A stretch of 64,000 bases of DNA from Allobosea sp. 47.2.35 (GTDB lineage Bacteria > Pseudomonadota > Alphaproteobacteria > Rhizobiales > Beijerinckiaceae), in NCBI RefSeq assembly GCF_024655635.1, contig NZ_JANLGI010000013.1:1-64000 (forward strand), given 5' to 3'. Positions 26,820-35,517 of this stretch are shown here, in pieces. Numbering within the stretch: position 1 is the first letter of the stretch; the number at the start of each line of letters is the position of its first letter. The position numbers and the translations under genes are program-made. The notes below the pieces were generated by a model. It did no database searches. It saw only the letters and a program-made list of their open reading frames with translations, and was not told the DNA's origin.

Positions 26820-27515
26820 ATGCTCAAGATGTTTCTCACCTTCGTCCGCGGCGACGCCGCCATTGCCGGGGAACGCTTCGTCGATCGCAACGCGCTCCTG
26901 ATCCTCGACCAGCAGATGCGGGACGCTGCCGCCGCCTTCGAACGCGCCAAGAAGGCACTGGCTATTGCGATCGCGCAGGACCGGCAGGAGGCCGAGCGCC
27001 TCGCGGCCGGCAATGCCCGCATCGCCGATCTTGAAAGCCGTGTCGCCGCGGCGCTGGCGGCCAGCAATGACGGTCTCGCCCGCGAAGGCGCCGAGGCGAT
27101 CGCCGCGCTGGAGGCCGACCGTAATGCTGCCGCGAGCGCGCAGGCGCTCTTCGCGGCAGAGATCCTCCGCCTGCGCCGGCATGTCGCCCAGGCTCAGGCC
27201 CGGATCGCCGAGCTCGATCGTGGCCGGCGCCTTGCCCGTGCCTCGGAAGCCGTGCGCCAGATGCGGCAGGGCCGGATCGAGCCCGGCCCGGCGCATGAGG
27301 CGACGCTGGCCGAGGCCGAGCAGACGCTGAAGCGGCTGCGCGAGCGTCAGGTCGAGGCGGAAGCCGCAGAGACGGCACTCGACGAACTCGATGGCGCGGC
27401 AGCGGCCTCCGTAACCGAAAAGCTTGCCGCCAAGGGCTTCGGCCCCCGATTGCGGACTACTGCCGAGGACGTGCTGGAGCGGCTGCGCAGCCGTACGGCC
27501 GCTCCAGCCAACTGA
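26820..27515 (+). CDS. PspA/IM30-family protein (first pspA paralogue)
   Basis: 231 residues, starting MLKMFLTFVRGDAAIAGERFVDRNAL with an AGGGGAAA site upstream. The N-terminal amphipathic segment and long coiled-coil helices (about residues 30-200, rich in A, E and R) match the PspA/IM30/Vipp1 family, closest in style to E. coli YjfJ. It is expected to form membrane-associated oligomers on the cytoplasmic face. Divergent from tetR with three operator palindromes between them; followed by the YiaAB gene. Confidence 0.87.
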   Translation: MLKMFLTFVRGDAAIAGERFVDRNALLILDQQMRDAAAAFERAKKALAIAIAQDRQEAERLAAGNARIADLESRVAAALAASNDGLAREGAEAIAALEADRNAAASAQALFAAEILRLRRHVAQAQARIAELDRGRRLARASEAVRQMRQGRIEPGPAHEATLAEAEQTLKRLRERQVEAEAAETALDELDGAAAASVTEKLAAKGFGPRLRTTAEDVLERLRSRTAAPAN

Positions 27516-27551
27516 TCGCAACAATCGCATTTCAAACGGGAGATCGCCGTC

Positions 27552-27830
27552 ATGAACCAGAACGTTCAGCCCCATAGTGGCGCCTGGGTCAGCTTCACCT
27601 ACGCCTCGTTCCTCGCCGCCGCCGCGATGGTCGGCTCCGGCATCCTGTTCCTGCCGCTCGACTGGTGGGCCAAGGGCTATCTCGCCATGGGCTGCGTCAT
27701 GCTCGTCCAGTCCTGCATCACCATGACCAAGACCGTGCGCGACATGCACGAGGCCGCGAAGCTTGTGAACCGCATCGAGGATGCCCGCACCGAGCGTCTG
27801 CTGATGGATGCCGGCAAGCCGGTGCTTTGA
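27552..27830 (+). CDS. YiaA/YiaB-type two-helix inner-membrane protein
   Basis: 92 residues with two hydrophobic helices (about residues 15-35 and 42-60) joined by a short LPLDWWAKGY turn, then a charged cytoplasmic tail. This is the YiaAB two-helix domain. A GGGAG site precedes the ATG. It is co-directional with pspA, 36 bases downstream, and probably shares its TetR control; YiaAB proteins could act as membrane partner of the PspA oligomer (inference). Confidence 0.85.
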   Translation: MNQNVQPHSGAWVSFTYASFLAAAAMVGSGILFLPLDWWAKGYLAMGCVMLVQSCITMTKTVRDMHEAAKLVNRIEDARTERLLMDAGKPVL

Positions 27831-27934
27831 GGCACGGCCGGTAAGTCCCGCTTAACCGCAAGATCGCATCGCCCGCCGGCGGCAAGGATTGCTTGGCAAG
27901 GCGATGCGAACCTCCCTCGAACCGTTGCGAGCGC

Positions 27935-30900
27935 ATGATGTTCGACACCTTGATGCTGAAGAGGCGCTTCGCGCCGCTGTTCTGGGCGCAGTTCTTCTCC
28001 GCCTTCAACGATAATTTCCTCAAGAACGCGCTGGTCTTCATCATCCTCTACCGGCTTGCGGGTTCGCATGGCGAAGCGCTGGTGACCTTGGCGGGCGGGC
28101 TCTTCATCGCGCCGTTCTTCCTGCTCTCCGGCATCGGCGGCCAGATGGCCGACCGCTTCGACAAGGCGATGATGGCGCAGCGTCTGAAGCTCGCCGAGAT
28201 CGGCGCGGCCGGCGTCGCGGCGCTCGGTTTCACGCTCCATTCCGTGCCGATGCTCTTCGTCGCGCTCTTCCTGTTCGGCGTCATCGCCGCCCTGTTCGGG
28301 CCGATCAAATACGGCATCCTGCCGGATCACCTGAAACGCGAGGAATTGCCGGCCGGCAACGCGCTGATCGAGGGCGCGACCTTCATCGCGATCCTGCTCG
28401 GCACCATCGCCGGCGGCCTGACGGCGCGCGAGGGCGGCGACGCTGCCCAGCTCAGCCTGCTCATCATGGTCTTCGCGCTCGCCTGCTGGTTCGCGACCCT
28501 GTTCATTCCGAAGACCGGGCCAGCCGCGCCCGATCTCGCGATCGACCGCAACATCCTGCGCTCGACCCGCGACCTCCTGAAAGATCTCTGGGCCGATGCA
28601 CGCTTGTGGCGCACCGGCGTCATGGTCTCGCTCTTCTGGCTGATCGGCGCCGTGGTGATGGCACTGCTGCCGGCGCTGGTGAAGAACGGCATGGGCGGCA
28701 CGGAGATGGTCGTCTCGGCCTATCTCGCCACCTTCGCGATAGCGATCGCCATCGGTTCCGGCATCGGTTCCTTCCTGGCGAGCGGGCGCATCGTGCTCCT
28801 GCCCGTGCCGGTCGCCGGCATCGTAATGGGCCTGTTCGCGCTCGATCTCGGCTGGGCCGTTTCCGGCATTATCGCGCATCAGCCGGCGCAGGATCTCGAT
28901 GCCTTCTTCGGTAATACGTCGGCATGGCGCGTCGGCATCGACCTCGCCGGCCTCGCCATCGCCGGCGGCATCTTCATCGTGCCCTCCTTCGCCGCGACCC
29001 AGGCCTGGGCGCCGGCCGAGAAGCGCGCCCGCATCGTCGCCGCCGTCAACGTGCTCTCGGCCGCCTTCATGGTCGCCGGTGCCGCGGTCGTCGCCCTGCT
29101 GCAGGCGGCGGGCCTGACGCTGAGCCATCTCTTCCTGCTGATCGGCATCCTGACCATTGCAGCCTCCGTCTGGATCTTCCGGACGCTGCCGACCAACCCG
29201 CTCAGCGATTTCCTCTCGATCCTGTTCCGCGCCTTTTACCGCGTCGAGGTCACCGGCCGCGAGAACATTGCCAAGGCCGGCGACAACGCCATCATCGCGC
29301 TGAACCATGTCTCTTTCCTCGACGCGGCGCTGGCGCTCTCGATCCTCGACAAGGAGCCGGTCTTCGCCATCGACCACGGCATCGCCCAGCGCTGGTGGGT
29401 AAAGCCTTTCCTGAAGCTGACGCGGGCCATGCCGCTCGATCCCTCGCGCCCTCTGGCGACGCGCTCGCTGATCAATGCGGTCAAGAACGGTGAGAGCCTG
29501 GTGATCTTCCCGGAAGGGCGCCTCACCGTCACCGGCAGCCTGATGAAGGTCTATGACGGCGTCGGCATGATCGCCGAGAAATCCGGCGTGCCGATCGTGC
29601 CCGTCCGCATCGAGGGACTGGAAGCGACGATCTTCTCGCCCCTGACCCGCGAGCAGGTTCGCCGCCGCTGGTTCCCCAAGGTGCGCGTCACCGTGCTCGA
29701 TCCCGTCACGTTGACCGTGCCCGACGCGCTCAAGGGCAAGCCGCGCCGCCAGGCGGCGGGCGCTGCGCTCTACCAGATCATGTCGGACCTGATCTTCAAG
29801 ACCACCGATATCGATCGCAGCGTCTTCGAGGCGGTGGCCGAAGCCGCGAAGCTCAACGGCAAGGGCCGCGTCGCGGTCGAGGATCCGATCACCGGCACGC
29901 TCACCTACAAGCGCCTGCTGATCGGCGCCGAGGTGCTCGGCCGCAAGCTCATGCCGCTGGCGGCCAGGGGCGAGGCAATCGGCGTGATGCTGCCCAATGC
30001 CAATGGCGCGGCGGTGACGCTGCTCGGCCTGATGTCGGCGGCGCGCGTACCGGCGATGATCAATTTCACGGCCGGCGCCGGCAATATCGCCGCCGCCTGC
30101 AAGGGAGCGCAGGTCCGCACGATCGTGACCTCGCGCGCCTTCGTCGAGAAGGGCAGGATGGGGCCGCTGATCGAGGCGCTCTCGGCCGAGGTGAAGATCG
30201 TCTACCTTGAGGATGTCCGTGCCACCGTCTCGACCGCCGACAAGCTCTGGGCGCTCTGGCGCTATGGCGAGGCGATCGAGCCCGCAAAGGGTTCGGACCG
30301 CGCCGCGATCCTGTTCACCTCGGGTTCGGAAGGCGCGCCCAAGGGCGTCGTGCTCAGCAACAGCAACATGCTGGCCAATGCGGCGCAGGCTGCGGCGCGC
30401 ATCGATTTCGGCCGGCGCGACAAGGTCTTCAACGTCTTACCGGTCTTCCACTCCTTCGGTCTGACGGCCGGGCTCATCCTGCCGCTGGTCTCGGGCGTGC
30501 CGGTCTATCTCTATCCCTCGCCGCTGCACTACCGAATGGTGCCGGAGCTGGTCTACGGCTCGAACGCGACGATCCTGTTCGGCACCGACACCTTCCTCAC
30601 CGGCTATGCCCGCGCCGCACACCCTTACGACCTACGCTCGCTGCGCTATATCGTGGCCGGCGCCGAGCCGGTGAAGGACACGACGCGGCGGACCTATGCG
30701 GAGAAGTTCGGCCTGCGCATCCTAGAAGGCTATGGCGTCACCGAGACCGCGCCGGTGCTGGCGCTGAACACGCCGATGTTCAACCGCTTCGGCACGGTCG
30801 GCCGGATCATGCCGGGCATGGAGGCCAGGCTCGAGCCGATGCCGGGCGTCGAGGAAGGCGGCCGCCTGCATGTGCGCGGTCCCAACATCATGCTGGGCTA

Positions 30901-31345
30901 TCTGAAGTCCGAGAATCCCGGCGTGCTCGAACCGCCGCCCGAAGGCTGGCACGATACCGGTGACATCGTCGCGATCGACAAGGACGGCTTCGTCACCATC
31001 AAGGGCCGGGCCAAGCGCTTCGCCAAGATCGCCGGCGAGATGGTCTCGCTCGCCGCGGTCGAGGCGCTCGCCGCCGAATGCTGGCCGGGCGTTCTCTCCG
31101 GCGTCGCGAGCCTCCCCGATGCCCGCAAGGGCGAGCGGCTGGTGCTGGTGACCCAGCAGAGAGACGCGACGCGCGCCGCCTTCCAGGCCTTCGCCAAGAG
31201 TAGGGGCGCGGCGGACCTGATGATCCCCGCCGAGGTCGTGGTGGTGCCGGCCGTGCCGGTGCTCGGCTCCGGCAAGCTCGACTTCGCCGGCATCGCTCGG
31301 CTGGTCAAGGAGCGGGCAGTCGCGCCCGCCCCGGTGGTGGCCTGA
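27935..31345 (+). CDS. Trifunctional acyl-[ACP]-phospholipid acyltransferase (MFS-PlsC-AMP ligase, LplT-Aas-like)
   Basis: A very long 1136-residue protein of three parts. The N-terminal MFS-like lysophospholipid flippase covers about residues 1-410 with twelve hydrophobic segments. A PlsC acyltransferase follows, with NHVSFLDA (HX4D) near 456 and FPEGRLT near 527. A C-terminal AMP-binding ligase has FTSGSEGAPKG near 795, GYGVTETAP and GRAKRFAKIAGEMVS. It would flip 2-acyl-lysophospholipid inward and reacylate it with an activated fatty acid. Start at the first of two adjacent ATGs; the open frame extends 14 codons more. It heads a six-gene operon. Confidence 0.92.
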   Translation: MMFDTLMLKRRFAPLFWAQFFSAFNDNFLKNALVFIILYRLAGSHGEALVTLAGGLFIAPFFLLSGIGGQMADRFDKAMMAQRLKLAEIGAAGVAALGFTLHSVPMLFVALFLFGVIAALFGPIKYGILPDHLKREELPAGNALIEGATFIAILLGTIAGGLTAREGGDAAQLSLLIMVFALACWFATLFIPKTGPAAPDLAIDRNILRSTRDLLKDLWADARLWRTGVMVSLFWLIGAVVMALLPALVKNGMGGTEMVVSAYLATFAIAIAIGSGIGSFLASGRIVLLPVPVAGIVMGLFALDLGWAVSGIIAHQPAQDLDAFFGNTSAWRVGIDLAGLAIAGGIFIVPSFAATQAWAPAEKRARIVAAVNVLSAAFMVAGAAVVALLQAAGLTLSHLFLLIGILTIAASVWIFRTLPTNPLSDFLSILFRAFYRVEVTGRENIAKAGDNAIIALNHVSFLDAALALSILDKEPVFAIDHGIAQRWWVKPFLKLTRAMPLDPSRPLATRSLINAVKNGESLVIFPEGRLTVTGSLMKVYDGVGMIAEKSGVPIVPVRIEGLEATIFSPLTREQVRRRWFPKVRVTVLDPVTLTVPDALKGKPRRQAAGAALYQIMSDLIFKTTDIDRSVFEAVAEAAKLNGKGRVAVEDPITGTLTYKRLLIGAEVLGRKLMPLAARGEAIGVMLPNANGAAVTLLGLMSAARVPAMINFTAGAGNIAAACKGAQVRTIVTSRAFVEKGRMGPLIEALSAEVKIVYLEDVRATVSTADKLWALWRYGEAIEPAKGSDRAAILFTSGSEGAPKGVVLSNSNMLANAAQAAARIDFGRRDKVFNVLPVFHSFGLTAGLILPLVSGVPVYLYPSPLHYRMVPELVYGSNATILFGTDTFLTGYARAAHPYDLRSLRYIVAGAEPVKDTTRRTYAEKFGLRILEGYGVTETAPVLALNTPMFNRFGTVGRIMPGMEARLEPMPGVEEGGRLHVRGPNIMLGYLKSENPGVLEPPPEGWHDTGDIVAIDKDGFVTIKGRAKRFAKIAGEMVSLAAVEALAAECWPGVLSGVASLPDARKGERLVLVTQQRDATRAAFQAFAKSRGAADLMIPAEVVVVPAVPVLGSGKLDFAGIARLVKERAVAPAPVVA

Positions 31346-32307
31346 TGCTCGGCTTCTGGCTGAAGGCGCTGACCCGGCCGACGCTCGACCTGACGCTGGC
31401 GACGGCGCCGGGCCAGCAGACCCGCATCATCGAGCGGCCCGGTACCGTGCTCGATGATGCGGAGCTGGCCGCGCTGGTCGAGCAGTTGCGGACGGTCGCG
31501 GGGCGGACGCTGGCGCAGGGCGCGCTGACCTATGGCGTCTTCTCCGGCGAGCGCGAGCGTCTCAGCCAGAGCATCATCACCTTGATCAGCGAGACGGCGA
31601 CCGGCCGGCCGATCGCCTTCAACGCACTGGCCCAGATGCCGCTCACGCTCGCTGGCGAGCCCGAGCAAGTCACGCATCTCGGCCTCGTCATGGTCGATCC
31701 CGAGGTGCGCGGCCGCGGCCTCTCCTGGGTGCTCTACGGCCTGACCGTGCTCGTGCTCTTCGTCCGTGGCGGCCTACGCCCGCGCTGGATTTCGAACGTG
31801 ACGCAGGTGCCGGGCGTGGTCGGCATGGTCTGCGAGACCTTTTCCGAGGTGTATCCCTCGCCCGATCCCGGCAGCCGCCAGAGCTTCGCGCATCTGACGC
31901 TCGCGCGGCAGATCATGCGCGATCACCGCCATGTCTTCGGCGTCGGCCCCGAAGCCGGCTTCGACGAGACGAATTCGATCATCACGGACGCCTATACCGG
32001 CGGCTCGGACGACCTGAAGAAGAGCTTCGAGCAGGCAACGCATCACCGCGAGGAGCGCTACAACGCCTTCTGCCGCGACAAGCTCGATTACGCGCGCGGC
32101 GACGACGTGCTCCAGCTTGGCCGCATGGACCTCGCGGCGGCGCGGCGCTACCTGCTCGGCCAGGTGCCGCGCGCCTCGCTGCCGGGGCTGATCGGTGCCT
32201 CGGCCTTCCTGCTGGTGCAGCGCCTGCTCTTGCCGCTGGTGCACTGGCTCGACGACACCCGCCGTTTCGGTACGCTGCGTCCGCGCCCATCGAGGTCGAA
32301 ACCATGA
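31345..32307 (+). CDS. GNAT-like acyltransferase of the Aas operon
   Basis: 320 residues. The central stretch HLGLVMVDPEVRGRGLSWVLY resembles the GNAT acetyl/acyl-CoA pyrophosphate loop (RGRGLS, R-x-x-G-x-G like). A hydrophobic helix follows it, and another lies near the C-terminus (LPGLIGASAFLLVQRLLLPLV), so the protein is probably membrane-associated. The ATG overlaps the stop of the large acyltransferase (TGATG), and its own end overlaps the ThiF-like gene. It might transfer an acyl chain to an amino compound, as ornithine-lipid and N-acyl-amino-acid synthases do, but that is a guess. Confidence 0.7.
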   Translation: MLGFWLKALTRPTLDLTLATAPGQQTRIIERPGTVLDDAELAALVEQLRTVAGRTLAQGALTYGVFSGERERLSQSIITLISETATGRPIAFNALAQMPLTLAGEPEQVTHLGLVMVDPEVRGRGLSWVLYGLTVLVLFVRGGLRPRWISNVTQVPGVVGMVCETFSEVYPSPDPGSRQSFAHLTLARQIMRDHRHVFGVGPEAGFDETNSIITDAYTGGSDDLKKSFEQATHHREERYNAFCRDKLDYARGDDVLQLGRMDLAAARRYLLGQVPRASLPGLIGASAFLLVQRLLLPLVHWLDDTRRFGTLRPRPSRSKP

Positions 32308-33185
32308 TCCCCGGCTTCAGCTACGACCTCTTCGCCACCCGCAATATCGGCTTCGTCTCCGAGGCCGAGCAGGCGAAATTGCGGGTGGCGACGATTTTCG
32401 TCTGCGGCGTGGGCGGCATGGGCGGGGCGGCTTTCATGGCGCTGGTCCGGGCCGGGATCGGCCGTTTCGTCATCGCCGATATCGACGTCTTCGAGATCTC
32501 GAACCTGAACCGGCAGGTCTTCGCCCATGCCGGCACGATCGGCCGGCCGAAGGCGGAAGCGGCGGCCGAGGCCGCGCGCGCGATCAATCCCGAAATCGAG
32601 ATCGAGGTGCTCGGCGCCGAATGGGTCGAGCGGCTGCCTGAGATCGCAGGGCGATGCAAGGTGATCGTCAACGGCATGGACGACATCGCCGCGGGCTTGC
32701 ATCTCTACCGTACGGCGAAGACAGCGGGCGCGGCCGTGATCGACGCCTATATGGCGCCGTTGCCCTCGGTGATCGTGGTGCGCCCCGATGATCCCCGCCC
32801 GGAGGAGCGGCTGGGCTTCCCGACTATCGGCAAGGATTGGCGGACGCTGTCCGAGGACGACAAGCGTGCCGCCATGCTCTGCGAGGTCACGCATGTCATG
32901 CTGCATTCGCGCTCGCGTCACCATGTCGATCTCGCCATCGCCGGCGAGGTCGCGGCCGGGCGGCGCAGCCGCATGTCCTTCGCGCCGATGGTGATCACCA
33001 CCGGCATGATGATGGCCTATGAGGCGATCGCGCTCACGCTGGACCGGCGCACCGGCATCGATTGCCGCGGCTGGTTCTTCAACCCCTACCGGCCGGCAGT
33101 TGAGCGGCCCTGGCCGACACCGGTCGCGGCGCTGCTCAAGCCCTTCGTGGCGCGGGCGCTGGCCAAGATGGTGGCGGGTCCATGA
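32304..33185 (+). CDS. ThiF/MoeB/HesA-family E1-like adenylyltransferase
   Basis: 293 residues. The nucleotide-binding loop GVGGMGG is at residues 35-41, followed by the E1 signature with D60 and D62 (IADIDVFEISNLNRQ), including the catalytic Asn/Arg. The CxxC zinc pairs of MoeB/ThiF are absent and no obvious catalytic cysteine motif is seen; a lone Cys lies in AMLCEVTHVML. Such proteins adenylate a C-terminal carboxylate on a peptide or carrier. It overlaps both neighbours by ATGA. Stand-alone ThiF with a nitroreductase nearby recalls ThiF-nitroreductase fusions such as mycobacterial MoeY. Confidence 0.87.
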   Translation: MIPGFSYDLFATRNIGFVSEAEQAKLRVATIFVCGVGGMGGAAFMALVRAGIGRFVIADIDVFEISNLNRQVFAHAGTIGRPKAEAAAEAARAINPEIEIEVLGAEWVERLPEIAGRCKVIVNGMDDIAAGLHLYRTAKTAGAAVIDAYMAPLPSVIVVRPDDPRPEERLGFPTIGKDWRTLSEDDKRAAMLCEVTHVMLHSRSRHHVDLAIAGEVAAGRRSRMSFAPMVITTGMMMAYEAIALTLDRRTGIDCRGWFFNPYRPAVERPWPTPVAALLKPFVARALAKMVAGP

Positions 33186-34402
33186 CCGGCGGCTTCGCCA
33201 ATCCGGGCCTGGTGGCGGATTCGATCGTCGATCTCTGCGGCGCGCTCGGGCTCGCCGTCGCCATGGTGACCTTGCGCCGTCGCGACCCGCGCGGCGCGTT
33301 GGCTCGGCGCTTCCTCGTCGCGATGGGATTGGTCGCCGCGCTCTTCACGCTGCGGGCATTGGGCTGGTGGAGCGGCAGCGTGTTGCTCGGCCGGCTGGCG
33401 CTGGCCTGCGCCGCCCTGTTCCCGCTCGGCGCCCTGATCGTGACCGAGGGCATGCTGCGCCGGCACGCGCCACGCCCGGGCAAGATCGCGGTGCTTGCCG
33501 GTTCGCTCCTGCTCGTCCTCGCCAGCCTCATCGGCCTCGACGACCCCGGAGCAGTCTACGATCTGGCGCTCGCCGGTTTCCAGCTCCTGACCCTCGCCTT
33601 CTGCGGCATGCTGCTGTTCCGCCGCGACCAGGCCTCGCTGACGGCGTCCGAGAATACGAGCGTCTGGCGGCTCGGGCTCTGCGCCTTCCTGATCCTGCCC
33701 TTCGCGCTCAGCGATTTCCGCGAATTGCTGCCGGGCATACCGGTCAGGCTCGGCGGTGTCGGCGCCTTGCTCTTGGTCTCGATCCTGCTGGTTGCGGGCG
33801 GCGCCGCGCCGGCCCGGCGACAACGGGCAGCGATGTTGAGCCTGCGCGTCGCCGGAGCGCTGTTGCTTGGCTTCGCGGCCGCGCTTGTCACGCCCGATGC
33901 CGGCTTCGCCCATATCGCGCGGCTCTGCGCCGTGGCTCTGGCCGGCGTGCTGGCCATCGCGCTGGCGGTCGATGCGCTGTCGAGTTCCTTCGACGCAGAG
34001 GCGCCCGGCGTGCTCGACTCGCTCGCCCGGTCGAAGGCCGGTACGCGCGAGGCCTTGATCGCTCAGATCGCGGCCCATCCGCTCTTCACAAGCGCCCGCC
34101 GGCTAGACGAGACCGCACTCGCTGAGTACGATCCAGCCATCCTGCGACCGGCCTTGCACAGCATCGGTGTGCTCCATGCCTCCGGCCGCGGCTGGCCCTG
34201 GCCGCCGACCGACCCGGCAGCCGAACGCCTGGCCGCGCTGATGGCCTCCCATGCCGCGAGCCACCTGCTCGTGCTGGGCGAGGCGCCGCTCGACCTGCTT
34301 CTGGTGACCGTGCCGGTGGTCTCGGCCGATCCTGCGACCGAGACGGCGTTGGCGCTGGTGCGCCGCCTGCTCGCGACGGCACCGAGCGAGGCACGCGCAT
34401 GA
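33182..34402 (+). CDS. Membrane protein with C-terminal soluble domain (unidentified)
   Basis: 406 residues. About eight hydrophobic segments fill residues 10-270. A soluble C-terminal part of about 130 residues follows (from SSFDAEAPG), containing an ALHSIGVLHASGRGWPWPP stretch. I do not recognise the family. The start overlaps the ThiF-like stop and its end overlaps the next GNAT gene, so it is firmly part of the operon. A role as the membrane platform or sensor of this pathway is only suggested by context. Confidence 0.7.
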   Translation: MTGGFANPGLVADSIVDLCGALGLAVAMVTLRRRDPRGALARRFLVAMGLVAALFTLRALGWWSGSVLLGRLALACAALFPLGALIVTEGMLRRHAPRPGKIAVLAGSLLLVLASLIGLDDPGAVYDLALAGFQLLTLAFCGMLLFRRDQASLTASENTSVWRLGLCAFLILPFALSDFRELLPGIPVRLGGVGALLLVSILLVAGGAAPARRQRAAMLSLRVAGALLLGFAAALVTPDAGFAHIARLCAVALAGVLAIALAVDALSSSFDAEAPGVLDSLARSKAGTREALIAQIAAHPLFTSARRLDETALAEYDPAILRPALHSIGVLHASGRGWPWPPTDPAAERLAALMASHAASHLLVLGEAPLDLLLVTVPVVSADPATETALALVRRLLATAPSEARA

Positions 34403-35514
34403 TCGAGATCCGCGGCAACGACCGCAAGGCCGCCTTCGCCGTCACGGCAAACGCCTATCCGGCCGGCAGCCCCTACGTTCCGCCGATGTGGTCCGATTTC
34501 GACCGCATGCTCGATCCCGCCAGAAACCCGCTGGTGACGCAGGGCCATGGCCGCTTCGAACTGTTCACGGCGTTGCGCGACGGCCGGCCGCTCGGCCGTA
34601 TCGTCGCGGCGATCCACGACGCCTCCAATGCCCGGCACGGCACGATGCGTGCGCAGTTCGGCTATTTCGACTGCGCGGATGATCCCGAGATCGCCGCCGC
34701 CCTGCTCGGCGCGGTGGAGGCATGGGCGCGCGAGCGCGGCATGACGGAACTCGTCGGCAACTTCAATCTCACCGCGATGCAGCAGGCCGGTGTCGTCACC
34801 GGTGGTTTCGGGAACGCGCCCTTCACCGACATGCTCTGGAGCCCGCCGCATATCGCGCGCCTGCTCGAAGCGAACGGCTATGCCCCGGCCTTCCCGATGA
34901 CGACCTTCCGGATCGACCTCGCGGATATCGATCCGCTTGGGCTGCTCGGGCCGAAGCAGCAGGAGATCCTCGCCGATCCCGATTATCGCTGGATGCCGAT
35001 CGACCGCCGCCATTTCGCCGAACGGTTGGAGGATTCCCGGCTGATCCTCAATGACGGCTTTGACGCCAACCCGATGTTCGTAGCCCCGACCGCCGAGGAG
35101 TACCGTTTCCAGGCCGGCGACATGATGTGGGTCATCGACAAGCGCATCTCGACCGTCGTCCACCACAAGGGCGAGCCGGTCGGCGCGATCATCGCCATCC
35201 CCGACCTCAACCCGCTGGTGAAGGCGGTGGGCGGCCGCATGGGCCTGAGCTTCCCGTTCCGCTTCCTGCGGCATCGTTGGACGAACCGGCGCGCGGTCAT
35301 CGTCTATCAGTCGGTCAGTCGCGCCTTCCACAATCGCGGCCTGAACGGCGCGATGCTGTTCAAGGTGGCGAGCGCGCTCAAGGCCGCCGGCTATACCGAG
35401 CTCGGCGGCACCTGGATCGCCGACGTCAACGGGCCGAGCCTGCGGCAGGCCGAGAAGGCCGGTGCGAAACCGCTGCATCGTTTGCATCTCTTCGCCAAGC
35501 CCCTGCGAGGTTGA
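34399..35514 (+). CDS. GNAT-superfamily N-acyltransferase-like protein
   Basis: 371 residues, soluble. The layout looks like two GNAT-type halves: an N-terminal half with GRFELFTALRDGRPLGRIVA and a C-terminal half with VYQSVSRAFHNRGLNGAMLFK and WIADVNGPSLRQAEKAGAKPLHRL, typical of the acceptor and CoA parts. Uncharacterised relatives are common in proteobacteria. ATGA overlap with the membrane gene; three bases before the nitroreductase-like gene. Confidence 0.75.
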   Translation: MIEIRGNDRKAAFAVTANAYPAGSPYVPPMWSDFDRMLDPARNPLVTQGHGRFELFTALRDGRPLGRIVAAIHDASNARHGTMRAQFGYFDCADDPEIAAALLGAVEAWARERGMTELVGNFNLTAMQQAGVVTGGFGNAPFTDMLWSPPHIARLLEANGYAPAFPMTTFRIDLADIDPLGLLGPKQQEILADPDYRWMPIDRRHFAERLEDSRLILNDGFDANPMFVAPTAEEYRFQAGDMMWVIDKRISTVVHHKGEPVGAIIAIPDLNPLVKAVGGRMGLSFPFRFLRHRWTNRRAVIVYQSVSRAFHNRGLNGAMLFKVASALKAAGYTELGGTWIADVNGPSLRQAEKAGAKPLHRLHLFAKPLRG

Positions 35515-35517
35515 ACG

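Noticed and set aside
27677..29377. 566-residue minus-strand frame over the Aas-like gene
   Set aside because: Antisense of a three-domain enzyme; low-complexity charged sequence.
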